Shown piece by piece: positions 33,901-48,900 of a stretch of DNA of 64,000 nt. The notes below the pieces were generated by a model. That model had not been told where the DNA came from and made no database searches. It saw only the letters and a list, made by a program, of their open reading frames with translations. Location: the NCBI GenBank assembly GCA_963930655.1, contig OZ005606.1:18330001-18394000 (forward strand). Reading direction: 5' to 3'. The position numbers and the translations under genes were made by a program. The number at the start of each line of letters is the position of its first letter. The first letter of the stretch is position 1. Source of the DNA: Myrica gale. Taxonomy: Eukaryota > Streptophyta > Magnoliopsida > Fagales > Myricaceae.

Positions 33901-36900
33901 TGCCAAAGAAAGTCCTCTACTGATGGATCTGACCTCAGAAGTGATAGTATCTTCTCACTTTCAACGAAAAAACAAAGCGCCACAGAATCTGTGATCATGT
34001 CACAAATGAAAGACTTTCCACTTAGCACTTCATATAGACCCAAAGTACTCCCATGTGTAAAAGTTGGATGCAGCAAGTGCTTGTTCTTTATGCTCTTACT
34101 CGTCCACTGCCAACCATTAGTTCAGATTTGTGTCATCCTCAAAGTCAAGATAACAAGGTTGTAAATCTTGAACTCAACATCCAATGCTAGCTTTTTACAT
34201 ACCTTGACCACCCCATTGGATATAAGCCAAATACCATTGGCCTTTGAGCCTTCCTTGTAAAGTGTCACACCACGAAGCTTCACTGTTTCTCTGGTAGAAC
34301 CTTGGAGTGGTGAACGGACCGAAGAAGGAAGAGCCCCAACTAAAGGATGGACACTAATCATGTCACTTATTTTTGGAATCTTTACTAAAGGAGGGTTCCG
34401 TAGAAGCTTTTTCAAGTCAGTCTGCACAGGAGTAGAAACAACATTTCTGGTAAAGAATTGACACAAAATTAAAGGGTTGATGCATTTAGTGAATATAGCA
34501 GAAAAGCAATAAATCATCACTGATAGATACCTGGACAGCATCATGAAGATGTAGCATCTCTTTTTCTTCCAACAAACCAACCTTCTCAAGATTTTGAACA
34601 TAATCAATTAGATGGTTCAGCACTGAATACGTGACTTGTCTTGTCTTCACAACCCGTAAAACCTGAAAATTACCCAAATCATGTATTGTTCCCCGACTAT
34701 TCCCCAAATTACCCAATACTTGATGATAGTTCATGGGGACTGGCTCATGAAATTCAACTAGGATCTAGCACAACTGATCATCATAACACATCCACTAGGG
34801 AGTTCAATTTACAAACCTGAGGAAAAGTTACACGAACATCTTCCAGGAACTTTCTTGCTTCTTCTTCTTCTGCCTCGCTTTCATTGATTACAATAGAAGC
34901 AACATCACTGTCACCTAAATACGACTTGGATGTTTTAAGGAAGAAATAAATATTTATGTCTAAAAATGGGGTTGTGAACGTGTTCGAGAGGATAGACCTA
35001 AATTAGTGGCACAATTAGTTTAGAATGGACCTGGAAGTAACTTCCTTTCTTTTCCGAAATAGTACTTTCATTTCCGTATGTAAGGAGGCTAGAACTCAAT
35101 AAGAGGAATGGCAGAACAAGGATTGTTTGTGCCACTAAATATTATTCAAGTACAGCAGCTGTATAGCTTGAATTTCCATAGAAAAATAAATATCCAACAC
35201 ACTTGAGAAATAAGATTTACACGGAGCATCAGTGACGTTAAACATCAGTCCCAAAAGCTTAAACTATTAGAAAGATGGCCAATGACAAACAGATACCAAT
35301 ATTAACAATGTATATTTAGCTAGTGCTTAAGCCTACACGTGGAACTATTATGTCCAAAACTACTATGCTCAAAAGCTTAAGCTGTCAGAAAACAGGCCAA
35401 CAATCTATATCGAGCTCATAAATATACCAATACTAGAATATCAGAATACTTAAAGTTTAAACTCGACTATCATAGAAACTTGGGCTTAAAACATAAGTTA
35501 ACTGTAAATCAGTCATTGCAGATGCTCAAGTAGGGGAAGAAATGAAATTATTTATAGTTGCCTAATGTTCATTAACCAACCTGTTTTCTTGCTAAGAACG
35601 GAGATGACCTACCATCACAGTTTTCTATACATTACAGCCATTACCATCAAGATAACAGGATTTATACAGTACCATGCAGAATGTCGACAATAGGTTAGAA
35701 AAGGAAAAGAATGTGGAGCAGGTTACAATATCAACAATGCATTAACTGGAAAAGCATGTTTATATTACCTAAAAAATCATGTAGTTGCCATCGGGCAATT
35801 CTATGGCCACGAAGAAATGCAGCACAAATGCAACATGCAGATTCCAACCTTTCCACTGTGAAATATGTTGCTAACTTTTGTGGGACAATGCTCGTTTGAA
35901 GTAACTTGTAGTAGCCCGGGAAATGAACATTAGATTTTAAACCTTTCCAATCACATAAAGGCTCATCTGAAACCAAGTCAAGTGCTTCATCCACTGACTG
36001 CATCAAAAAATTTGCAGTACTTTGTGTAATCCTTCCTTCATCCAGCATCCCCCAGTAGGCAGATTGGACACCTGATTCGAGAAATGCTTCTCAAATTACT
36101 AAAGGAGGTTACCTTGGATAGAGCAAGCATTGTTTCCCACAAGTACTATCAGATTGGTTTCAAGAAGTTTCTACACTGACATTACCGGGAGAGTGAGAGA
36201 GGGAGAAAAGACATGAAGAAAGTAACCGTTTGCTATGGAGAAAGGAATCAAATCACCCAATGCATAGAGAAATAAATTCATTCACTTGGGCCTCTTAATG
36301 CACTAGCTATCAATATACAGATGGTGTCTACACAACACAACATCGGATAAAGGAAATGGGAGTTCTCCACAGCTACTATTCACCAGCCCGAGCTAGTACA
36401 TTCATTGACAAGAAAATAATCCACTGTTTCATTCTGAGAACAAAAAATAAATGCCATCTAACTGACACCACATATAGCCCACACTCTTCTAGGATCTGTA
36501 GAATTGCCCAAGCACCAAAACAGATCCTACATATCAGATAATTCAAATTCTAGATTCAGGTTAGCACTGATTTTGGTATTTTTGGTACTAAGTTAGTAGC
36601 AAGTTTGTTGTAACTAATCTTGCTTAGTTTCATAATGGTTTAGCTTTATTTTCAGTCTTTTCCTTTTCACAGTTGAAGTTTGTAGCTTTTCCGCATTATA
36701 TCGTCAAACCTTGTGGACCAGCAACAATTGACGGCCATCTATTTGTTTAGAAGTCTCCACTTTCTTGTGTTATATTGACTCTGAATCCTCCATAATCCAT
36801 GAACCATCCTTTTTAACCTCAAAAATTTAATCTTGAAAGCCTTTAGCCCACCCTTGTTGATTTTTTTTTTGATAAGTAAGCCAATCTTATTAAAAAAGGA

Positions 36901-39900
36901 AAACCAAAGAAACAACGTAACAGAGTCAACAGTATAAAAGACTATACTGAGGACCCCTAACAAAAGCAAGAAAGTAATAAGATTGAAAGTCTTCCTTGTT
37001 TATTGGAAGACCGTAATATCCGAATTAAAAAGACAATCCTCCGGACTATTTTGGTGTTCTCTAGTCTCCGGAGCAACACAACCATCACCCATGTAGTTCA
37101 CTAAAGACACTATGAAAAACATTTGGATAATATTCTAATGCTGTTTCCTTCTGGAAATAACCTTGTAATTCTGGATTTTATCTAGAGTTTTCCTATATCC
37201 AATGAAACTATACAGTTTAGAAAGCCACAACTACCAATTCCATATCCCTTGCTGTCTGTGGTAGAGCAAGGAGTGTATAAACTGATATATTACTCATTAC
37301 TATTTGACAAAGAAAGATGATCTAATACATAATGAATCGATGAAGGTCTGAGACCATCTTGGTGCAGCGCCATATAGCTGCAAAACATGAATCGTACTAA
37401 ATCTGCCTAATTGTGTATCTACCAAAATTGATGATTATCACTTTCATATGCACCACAATAGATGACAAATTTACCATTCAACAGGCGTATGCGTATATCC
37501 TTCAAATTCATAGCGTCCAGAGTATTATCATCTTCAGATGCACCATATGGGTTCACAGATTCCCCTTCCAAATTATTTAAGCAACCAATATATTTTTTCA
37601 CAGTTGGCCAATCAGCAGGCCCAAGTTCCTCGTCTTCTCCAAGATCACCAAAAGCCTCTAATGCTTTGTTCAACATTTCGTACTTTGTGTAGTTCAGCAC
37701 GCGTCTCTGTCATTAGGGCACCCAAACATATTTAAAAAACACTAAACGGAGAAGGCAGGGGAAAAAAAGCAACGGATTCCACAACAGAATGGCTTTGACA
37801 AATTTGTGCCTCCTTAAGTGTGAGAGAAAATTCCCAAGTGCTAAGGAAATTTATGATAATGCAACAAATAAGAGTAAGCCCCTTTTATGAATATGACAAA
37901 TAATGGATACAGTCCGCTACTCATATAAGGTAAACATTGCATTACAGCTGATTTTGTCCAAGTATTGTCACCTACACAGTTAGATGTCTTGTAGTACATG
38001 AATTAAGAAGATGGCTAATATCCCCATACTTGACTATGTTGTTAGAGGTTGAAGTACTGGGTGGAACCGCCAACTTTTTGGAAATATAGTATTTACTTTC
38101 CAATGTCATTAGCAGTGGGAACAAGCACCAAACCAAATCCACCCTGCAACTAAGCTCAAGTGCATAGCAGTAATCTAAATGACTGTCTGAACTTAAGAGT
38201 CTAAGCCCTAAAATAGGCAAGGGAGAAGTAACGCTGGATGTGATAAGCTATACAATTGTCACCTCAGAGCATTGACCTTGACAAAATAGTTACATGTTAG
38301 TGAGTGGCATTATTGAACTTTTAGTTCTTTGAAGTAATAATATGAGATGAAGCCAGCCACTCTCCATAATTGTCTCTATCACACTCTCTTAGCAATGTAT
38401 AACTCTATTATGTGGTATTAGAGCATCAACCCAAAAACTCATTATTTTCTCCCAACATAAACACCCCCCCCCCCCTGTTCCCTTGTTTCTCCCCCCGTCT
38501 CAAACCTGGAAAATAACAAAAAGAAAACAGAAAGCTATTGCACAGACCCCACATACAATCGTATGAACTGCAAGGGGTCCTACTAACATGATTCAACTTG
38601 CTTCTTTTGCTGAGACTCCCAGCCAACTAGTTTTGGATATTGAAGTTGTTTCATGCCAAACCCTATTTTGCTCGGTTATCAGGATGCAATTGATCTCACC
38701 CCAAACGACCTTTTTGGTTAGGATCGCTATGAGTTTGGGCACCCCTATGATCTTTGTTAGTTTCAGTCATTTCTTAATAGTAAGGTAGTAAATTCAAAGA
38801 AAGGTATTTCACTTTCACATAGGAAATGTCCACAATGTGCTTGTTGAAACAGCCATGTTGGGTGCAAAACTAGACCCTCCCAAGGAATTGTCGTACCAAG
38901 TTTACAAAAAAATCTGACGGTGCAACACTAGATGGATCCTTTCAAAGAAAGGTATTTCACTTTCACATAGGAAATGTCCACAATGTGCTTGTGGAAACAG
39001 CCATGTTGGGTGCAAAACTGGACCCTCCCAAGGTATTGTCGTACCAAGTTTACAAAAAAAATCTGACCGTGCAACACTAGATGGATCCTTTCAAAGAAAG
39101 CTATTTCACTTTCACATAGGAAATGTCCACAATGTGCTTGTGGAAACAGCCATGTTGGGTGCAAAACTAGACCCTCCCAAGGTATCGTTCTTACCAAGTT
39201 TACGAAAAAAATCTGACGGTCCAACACTAGATGGATCCTGAAAGTAATAGAAGACTTGCGGGGAAATTATTTTCTGGACTCAGCCTGGCACTTGTTGTGG
39301 AGTTGTGAGTCAGTAGATGCAAGTGCTTAAAACTAGGATAATCTTCAAATTCTTTATTTTTAGATGCAGGAAAATGGCCGGCAATCATCTTGATAGGAGG
39401 CCCACGTCAGGGATTTGCATAATTCACAGGCTATAATTGTCTCTTGGAGAAATAAGAGAAAAATTATGGGGTCAATATCTCCTGCATATGCTGAATACAA
39501 GGCTATGGCTGACACAGCATGTCAGATGTTATTGATTTGGTCACTTTTAGAGGACGTGCTTTCCTGTTCGTAATATCAGGTAGGTGCATGAACCTTGCTC
39601 TATTATTAAGGATCAAATAACAGTAACTCACTCTTTGTAGCCCAAAATGATAATTTTCTTGGATTTCATATTGTAACAAAGCACTTTGAAGAGACTACAG
39701 TAACGTTTCATTTTTTTCTTTCTTTTTAATGTTTGGGATACCTAATAAAATGTCTTAATTAAGAAAGGAATATAATACAAGATTAACGAGTTGTGGTAAT
39801 GGCTGCAGAACTGCCTAACTTTGTAAGCACAATCTTCCCAGTGAGAGCAGGATGTTAAAGAACTTCTGATTTACCCACACCCTTCCCCCAAAGGAAGATA

Positions 39901-42900
39901 AAAAGAAGCCTCAGAAATTTTTTGGGGTAAGTAAAAAGCCTCCAAGTTATACACTAGATCTTTAGTACATTACAATTTTAAAAGCGAGAATGCAGATATA
40001 AAGCAGGAAGCTACAATAAGATACAAGTTCCTGATTCTTGACTATACAACAACTATACAAGCACCAACCTATAGAAGCCCCCTATTCAAACTAATTGTTG
40101 GCAGTAACAGGTGTGGGAAATTAAGTGGTAAATAAATACAGACCACCAAGAAATCTACGTGATGCAGCAGTTAAAAAGACTAATCTGATAATTTTGCAGG
40201 TACTATAACATTTTGGTTCCAAACCTACAACTTCAACTAGAATAACTATCCAATAAGTTGTGTACACTGTAGTGAAATGATGAGTTAGCATTGGAAATCG
40301 TTAAGAGTTGTAGATAATCTTTATATAGTATATTACTTAGAGAAGACTTAAAATATTTGTCACATGTAATGGAGATCTTATTAACTTGTCAGTATTAATC
40401 CAGAAGTCTACAGAATATGTACATAGTTCTGAAATACTCCTAGATAATCTATATTCACAATTCTAGAAGTCTACAGAATATGTACATAGTTCTGAAATAC
40501 TCCTAGATATTCTACATGCCATTTAATAAAGTTGGTAGGTACAAAAATTCCAGCATAGGTAATAGGAAAAATCTCGTGTTGATAAGTGATAAACGTCATG
40601 CAAAACTACTAATTCATCCACCAAAATAAGATAAACAGGAAATTCATTACTCAAGTACTCACCTTTGCAGCCGAAAGCTTATCCATATCTAAAAGGTGTA
40701 AAACGAACTGTGTTGTTGAACCATTCACAATTAGTGTCAAGAATACGATTCCACCGGTGAAGAAAACAAACTGTGAAGGTGAAAGTCTATGTGAATATGC
40801 GAATAAAAAGGTTTATTTATTTCTGGTTTTACATTCCTTTTTCAGCGGCCAAGATTCATGACAGGGTCTTATTTCATAAACCTCTCAAAGATCTAATCAA
40901 CATGCTAGCATCAAACACATACCAGAGTCCCTGTTTGGGAACTGAGTTCTGAGCTCCCACTAGAACGCTGAAACAACCACAGAGTATAACTATTAGATGC
41001 ACCATAGTTGTTACGGTGTTAGTTATGCATAAAGGATACGCCATGTAAACGATGATCTAATTAGCTTTTGCCTAGCATATTTTAATAATTATGCATGACA
41101 TGCATTCTTACCAGACTAATCTTTAGCCATTGCACTTTCTAAATGGGACTTAATGGAAGACGATAGGGTCAAGGGTGCCAAATACAGTTTTCAGCCACCG
41201 GTGCCAATAAGACATCCAGTGCAATCAGTACTACCAATGGGAGGGTGGCCGGTAGCTATGCAGGAGCTGTTAGAGGCCCTTCTTTGATAGTACGTCGACT
41301 TACTTTTCACAAATAGGATCTATCACGACTTTCACAAAGAAAACATTGGCCTTTTGGCTTAACTATGACACTTTACCCTTGACTTCACGTATGACCCATA
41401 GAGGCAAAAAAGAAAATGTTCAACCATAACACATAGATACAGTGTACCTGCAATTACTTGTTCCTGGAAATCACTTGTTCCTGAAGATTGCTATCCTAAG
41501 TATACTTATTACATAAATAAGATAAATCTAAGAAGACTTGTCATTAATCAGACCTAAGAGTACTTCATCTTTCAATGTGTCAAATGTCTTCTATTTCAAG
41601 AGATTTCATACTTCTCCAGGTGGCCCTAAATTGAATTGCCGTATAAAGGAACTTGTCCCACCAGTTCAAACTCCATTTTACTGCCACGATACTGGTCTTG
41701 GTGAAAAGAGAAATGGTAGTTCTTTGGAATCAAGCTTCCAATATGAAACATCTACCTACACAGATCTCAAGACAGAAGAAAATGAGATGTCCCATAATGA
41801 GAAACAGCTATGAAACAGTGGATATTGGTCTCAAATCAATTTCTAGAATATAACAGGTGTTCATTGCCTAACCATGAGGCAGTGCTTAGTGCAAAGCTTT
41901 GACAAACTTTCAGGAGGAAAGAGAGGAAGCAAGCCCATCATTGAATTGACCCAGCCAGCGGGGAAAGTGAACGGAATCATGGGGCTTTTAGGTATCATAG
42001 GGTGCAAAGAAAGATGACTTTCGCCTGAACTAAGCCTTATAATGATTCCAATGAGCTTCAAAAGCAACATTGACTAGTCTTTTTTATGTTAAAAGAGGTT
42101 CCTTGAGTAGCTACATAGTTACTAGAATTTTCCGAAATATTTACACAATAACAAACCCCGGACAAAGAAGCATGTTATACCAAACCTAGCATTGGAAACT
42201 GTAAAACTCCAAAGTTTTTAAGGATGCAATAACAAGAACATGAGTATTGAAACATACCTTGACTGACAGTGAAAGTGACAATGCAACAGCCCCTCGCAAG
42301 CCTGACCATATGAGTATTACAGCCTCTTTCCAATCCAAGCCATAGCCAAAATAGCGTAGAAAGGGAAACATAACTCCAACAACTATGAACCGGGAAACTT
42401 GTACATAAACATAGAGGAGAATGAGATAGGCCCACGAATATCCTGAGCACAAGAAACTTAGTCGTAAGAGTTATATTTATCCATCAAGAGTTTTCCAAAA
42501 ATACACAATCTAAACAAATACAAAAAAATAAAAATGATTTATCAGAATCATAATATTGTCCTTTCTGATGCTCCGAATGCCCTCATCATCCCAAAAAAAA
42601 AATACTATCCTTTCTGTACTACCAAATATGTAGTAGATGGAACACAATAATGGATAACTTTGAGAATTCATGTGACAAACCCCTCTCTTAAAGGCACATC
42701 AAATATTCGTCACACCACAATAAGCAGCACCAGAGCACAAAACAAGACGGCACCCAAATTGCAGAACTTAGATAAGATCATAAGATCATGAAAACAAAGC
42801 AAATCTACTTTCCAAAAACAAACCCATATTTTCTAGTCTTAGTTACTACTTGCGGGTGGGTCGAGGTTGAGTTACCAACTGTTAAAAGTTGCATTTGGCC

Positions 42901-45900
42901 AACGTGAGATCAAACTTCCCATTCAAGCTCCGTGAAAAATAAAACAATAAAATAAAAACATTTTTGATACTTTAAACCAAGCCCTAAGTTTTTCTTCATA
43001 TCCTTCAAAAGCTACTCGGAACACTCCTTTCATATTCTTGCCCAATGATGCCCTCTCCAATTTGCTTTCGAACAGAGTCCGTTTTATTTCCTTTGCGTTT
43101 GATGTGCTGTAAGTGGTGGGAATGTCTCACAGATGCTAAGTGGCAGGAATACCAGATGAATTCTTTTGGTTGGGATCTTAGAGAGACCTTATTTTAAACC
43201 CAGTTTCTTGTAACTCAGCTTCCGTAACTCAAGGTAAGTAGAAATCTTACACACACATCATTCAAAGCACGTGCCCTGCTCTGGCCATGTTTATTGACGG
43301 CTTTGATTAAGCTATTTGGCTTCTGTCCTGCACTTGGCTTCCACTAGGACGCGAACTGAGAAAATTTTACAATATCCAGAATGGCTTCCATGGGCTAAGG
43401 AACAAGGTGGTGTTATAATCTGGGGGGGGGGGGGGCAAAGGTATTAGAGAGGAATGATGGGTGACTGAATGGGGCCACAATCAATGGAAATTCCTAAAAA
43501 ATGACGGTCACAGCTGATGCATTTGGGTACCTTTGGGTAGAAGATGCCAGTATATAAATTAAATAATTAGATTCACCTGTTCCCATCACCTTAAATTTTA
43601 GGGGCAAACAGTTGTTTAATACGGTATAAAAGCAATACTACTCAATTCAAATCCTGACTCCACTATTTAGCACCCGTTTGATAAGCTCTACTGGTCAATT
43701 TGGGCCTTTTTTTTTATAAGCCAATTTGGGCCTTGTTTATTGATTAACAATTGGGATTCCAGCCACTTTGATCACAAAAGGTCAGGAACGACTTTAAAAC
43801 CACAGGTTGGCAACACGAATTAAATAAAGGCCACAGGTATCTGAACTGTGAACTTTGCTCCTTTTTATTCTTCATATCCAGGGAAACAAACAAACATAGT
43901 CTTTAATTCTTCTGTAAATCATTCTGGACCGTTACAATGATAGCCACTGTGTCTAAATTCTGACACAAGTTATTCTACACTGTTACAGTAACAGCCACCA
44001 TTAGGAGGCTTTTACTTCTTATTCATAAACTCTTGCTTTGGTAAGAGATATTCATTTCAAAGGTTTGGTACCTTTCTTAAAGTAAACATCAACAAACTTC
44101 ATGTTCTCCAGGAAGTGTGTAGAACTCGAACTGAAGAAAGCAAGTAATATAACATAAAACATAAAAATAAAGAGCCTAACTACTTGAGTAACCTATCGAA
44201 TGGGAACAACTTCCTCCATTGTCAACAATTGCAGATTACAGAATAGGCACTTTTAACTACTTGAAAACTGAAATTATGTGTGGGACAAGTTGAAAGAACG
44301 TTTTCCTACAAAAGTACCACACGAAAGAAAAAAAATTGTATTTCCAGCAAAACACACATCACCATGTAAACCAATTAGAGGAAAAAGATGGCCCTCTGGA
44401 GGAAAACAAAAAACAACCTTTCATTAGTAAGCTTTTTATAGGTGCCCCCTGTTAGTTTTGACGCTCAAACCTCGCGTTCCATCTCATTCTTATAACTGGT
44501 GGAAAAGCCATCTGAGGTAGATCTCGTTGGCAGCATACTCAAATTTAACATAGTCAAAAGCATCAAAACAATTTGCCTCTTAGAATTGAACCCTTATTTC
44601 ACTTATTTTGTTCCCCCCCCCCCTTTCTCCCCGTTTCCCCTGCACCCAACACTTTTCACTGTGTGCTTTTCACAATATACGTACAAGTACATTGATAACC
44701 TCACATTGTAGCACCAAGTATAGATGAGGACTTACCACTTTCTCCAGTGTTGTCACCACTGAGAATGCCTTCTGCTATAACAACGCCGCTGCACAAGTAG
44801 TAAAAAGGACCCGTTAAAAGCATGCCACACATTAATAACAAGCAGTATAGTACTTCCCACTTGCAAAGAAATTTCAAAATGAATCTATAATCCAATAGCA
44901 AGTTAGAAGAAATGAAGTCCATAGAGTCGGAAAGATAGATTCCTCCATTTCTCTAAAAAGTTAGAATCAACACTAAGCTGAGCCTTATCAAAAAAAACAC
45001 AAAGCTGAGCCACAAACGGTTGAAACGACAAAGGCTGACCGAATCCTAGGGGAATATTTTGCTCCAAACAAATAAAATATAATCAGAAAAAATGGAGTAT
45101 AAAAACACAAATGAGGAAATGGACAACCTTATGCAGTGATGATTTTCATTGCTATGAGAACAACACAGCACACACCTCAAGTTGGATGATTCAGTAATTC
45201 AACAATTAACCTCATAATCAAGTTGGATGCTCATGCTCATGTATGCCCTCAAAAGCCAATATATTATGATTTGATCATAATTATAAATATAGTCTTCACA
45301 TGCATAATTAATGCGCTTTACCCAAAAAAAATGCGCATATATAAATGTTTCATAATATGTAACCTTAAATGATAAATGTCACACGAAATGATAGCGGTAA
45401 CATGAGATGTTACATAAAATGATAGACTGAGATGAAATATTGCATAAAATTATAATGTTTAGGCAAGATTGTGTCAGTCAGATATGCCTATTAAGGCAGC
45501 ACGTGTCCAGCCATGGTTATTGCCATAGTTATCCTAAATATTTATGGCAAGACAGCATAATACCATAGTTATCCTATATATTTATGGCATACCTTCTGTA
45601 TATGAGCTGTATATATTTAAGTAGGGGATATGATTAACCATAATTAGTAGGGCTGTGCATATACGGTGGCGGTTGCAGTTCCTGCTCCAACCGACACCGG
45701 CACCGGCACCGCAATGGGCAGTTACACAAAAAGGGGCAAAGCCCCCGGCCCTATTCGGAGCGGCAACCGGTTACTGGTAGTTGCAGTTTGGTGGTGGCAG
45801 TGGACGGTTACAGCCACCCTTCCCAAAAAAAAAACAACGGAGAGAATCACAACAAAATCAGCACAAAACACCAACAAATTCAACAAGCCAAATCAAAACA

Positions 45901-48900
45901 ACAAAATCAACACAAATCAAATTCAAATCGCAACACAGTTAGTGGTGCCCAATCTCGTTCAGTGATTCCACCGCTACCGCCTGGGTCACCACCCCCATGA
46001 CAAAATCAAGCACAGTTAGTGGTGCCCAACCCTAATAATAAGGTAGATTGGGTAGCCGTAAATAGCTGAAATTTAGGCCTGTATCATTCTCTACGAATTC
46101 TATTTAATGAAAGGGAGCTCTCAAATTGAGACTCATTCAGCGCAATTGACACATTGCAGAAAAATCATGTTGATTATTTACGACTCAAAGGCGGGAGAGA
46201 TGGGTTTTCAATTCATTGTAAGCCCAAAATTGTTATGGGTGATAAAAAAGTACTAGAGCCTACACTTGTTATGCTACGATATAATTAAACTAATAACTAT
46301 GTCATCGAGATAGAGGCCTTAAGTAAATTTTATGTAAGTTGTACATGTACTAAATAGAATTTTATTAATAGGCTCCTTAGGACATCACTGTCAATTGAAA
46401 AGTTGTTCTATCCCAAATCACTTATTGTCCTGAAATTGGGTAACGTGTATAATGATATAAGGGCAATGAATGTTCAACAAAGAATCCACTAGTTTTTAGG
46501 AGAGGCAATATATTCAGCTAATCTTATATTTTAGGAGTTGGGACTCAAAAGAAAACCGGCCAGTGAAATTTTTCTAAAAGTATTTCACACATACATATAT
46601 GCATGTATACTGGTTCTAAAAATGTTTATGATTCAACTCAATTATTAATAAAATATTTCCCTGTGCTAGAGATTTGACCGTGATATTTGTTCAATTTTAT
46701 TGGTTCATGTGGGATATAGTGTGATGGAAGGATAATTTGTGATTAACATATATAAAGGGATTTATTTATAAAATCTGACTTTTTTTATGAATAAGCTTAT
46801 TTTATTAGAAAGAAAACAAAAGCAAAAAGAGAGAGAACAGTACAAAGGTTGTACTAAACTCACTCAAAGCATACAAGAGAAATAGCTACTAAAATCTTGA
46901 AAATCTATGAAAGGACCTCCATCACAGCATTAGCCCAAAGATAGATGGAAAGTAAAACTGTAACTGATTTGAAGACAGCAGAATCTTCAAAACATCTACA
47001 AAATTGTGTTCCCTCCACAAGCACCACCAAAAAAAAAGTACATTAAAACTCAAGATAATCTTCAAATTATCAAGAGTTCAGATATAATGTGTTGATTGAC
47101 AAGTACATTAAAAGTACTTAACACTAAGGAGCTTCAAAATGTAAATCAACTTATGTCAGCAGTTTGTCACACCGCATGTTGCATCCCTAAATTAGGATGG
47201 TGTTTGCAAATCAAAATTTTGGTCAAGAAAATAATAATAAAATAACTATAAAGAATCTCTCTTCCCATCAAATCATCTATTTCCATTACAATGAATATAA
47301 AAAAATCATTCAAATCATCTCTCTCTCTACTTTTGCACCAGTTTCATAGACCAAAATTTTGGTTTGCAAACACCACCTTAGCCCATTCAAGTAATTTAGC
47401 TACATTATGACTCCACCATGTATTCAGTCTATTAATTATTGAGTAATTGATTCCAGACCAACTTACCATATGGCTAGTTCCTCGTCATCCCATAGCTGTT
47501 ATTCCAACAAGAATAAAGTTAAGACAGCTCATGGCTACTTATTCAGTTCTGGTAAAGCTTCAATTATCATTACTCCATGTATGGCCATGTCCTCTGTCCT
47601 TCATTTAGCTAAACTTATGTCAAATTTATTGTCAATTGCACAAAATATTCTTAAGTTTTATTTTCACTACCAGTTTTTTAAAGACTTAGTCATGGGACAG
47701 AGGATCATGAGTGGTAGCCTTAAAGATGGTCTCTCCTACCTAGCTACTTAACCAAATCACAAAAGTTGCTCAAGGAGGCTAATCCCATATTAGTGAGCTT
47801 TAAGCAAGTTCAGATGCGTCAAGTTGAGTTTAAATAAATTTGACTTAAATACTTGAGCCAGAACTGCTATTCAAACTTGGTTAATTTATTTGATGAACCA
47901 AGCTTATACAAGCTGAGCCTAAACTGTTCATGAATAGCTCAATTCATTTAAAACCCTATTTGCATTCCTATGACGCTTATTTGACATACTGCTACTCATT
48001 ATTGATTAAATGGGATCTGGATATTTGCTTACAATGTATACTAAGAAGTTCCTAACGCACAAATATAAAGAGCTTAACCTTTCATTGTGTCAACTGCCCA
48101 TGTTACCTCATATTTGCAACTGAAACATAACATTCTCTACGTGGCAATTCACGAACCATGCCATATTCTTCTATGAGAAATTCTTAGCATGAAACTTACA
48201 TTTTCCTCCATTATCTTTGCTAATTATTGGATGTTATTGTGATAGATTATTTAAATTATATTCTCTAACAATTCCCCTCACGCATGGGTCGGACTCTCCT
48301 TTTATTGGGAGGCCCAACACATGTAATATTTAATTGAAATTGGGGTGAAGTGTAGAGTCAGGTCTCAAACTCAAGACCTTGGCTCTGATACCGTGTGAAT
48401 CTACCACTTATCCCAAAAGTTTAAGCTGATAGGAAGAGATAGATTTTATTATTTGAATTATATTCTCTAACAATTATGAATCTTAGAGCCAAACAATTAT
48501 GTAAGAGAAAGTTTTCATTGCACAAAATAATTAGACATCTTCATAGTTAGTGGACCTTTTACATAAAATAGGGGGCATCCCCTCTTGTACCCTTTATATC
48601 GAATTTATCAAAGGCAATACAGCTCTACTAACTTAAAATATCGATAGAAAACATCAGATTTCTCTAGGACCCCAAGATATTTATGAGTCGGATGCTGAAA
48701 ACTATACTGTTGATGAGGAACATTCGTGTGTTTCAGATGGATTAAAAACCGATGACGTGACTCAGCCAGCACTTGTAAGATGAGGTACTGGCACTTTCAA
48801 CAACGTTGCTTATATATACATGCAGTGCATGTGCACCCTATCATTCTCATACTGCGCATAAGTGCACAAAAACATTCTGAAATTTTAAATTCCATCGTGT

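Noticed and set aside
36356-36541. 61-codon plus-strand frame between SOS1 exons 15 and 16
   Set aside because: Intronic, antisense, no recognisable motif.
38928-39227. 99-codon minus-strand frame; also considered as a CRISPR-like array
   Set aside because: It is the 148-bp tandem unit read in one frame. Units are contiguous without spacers, in a plant intron.
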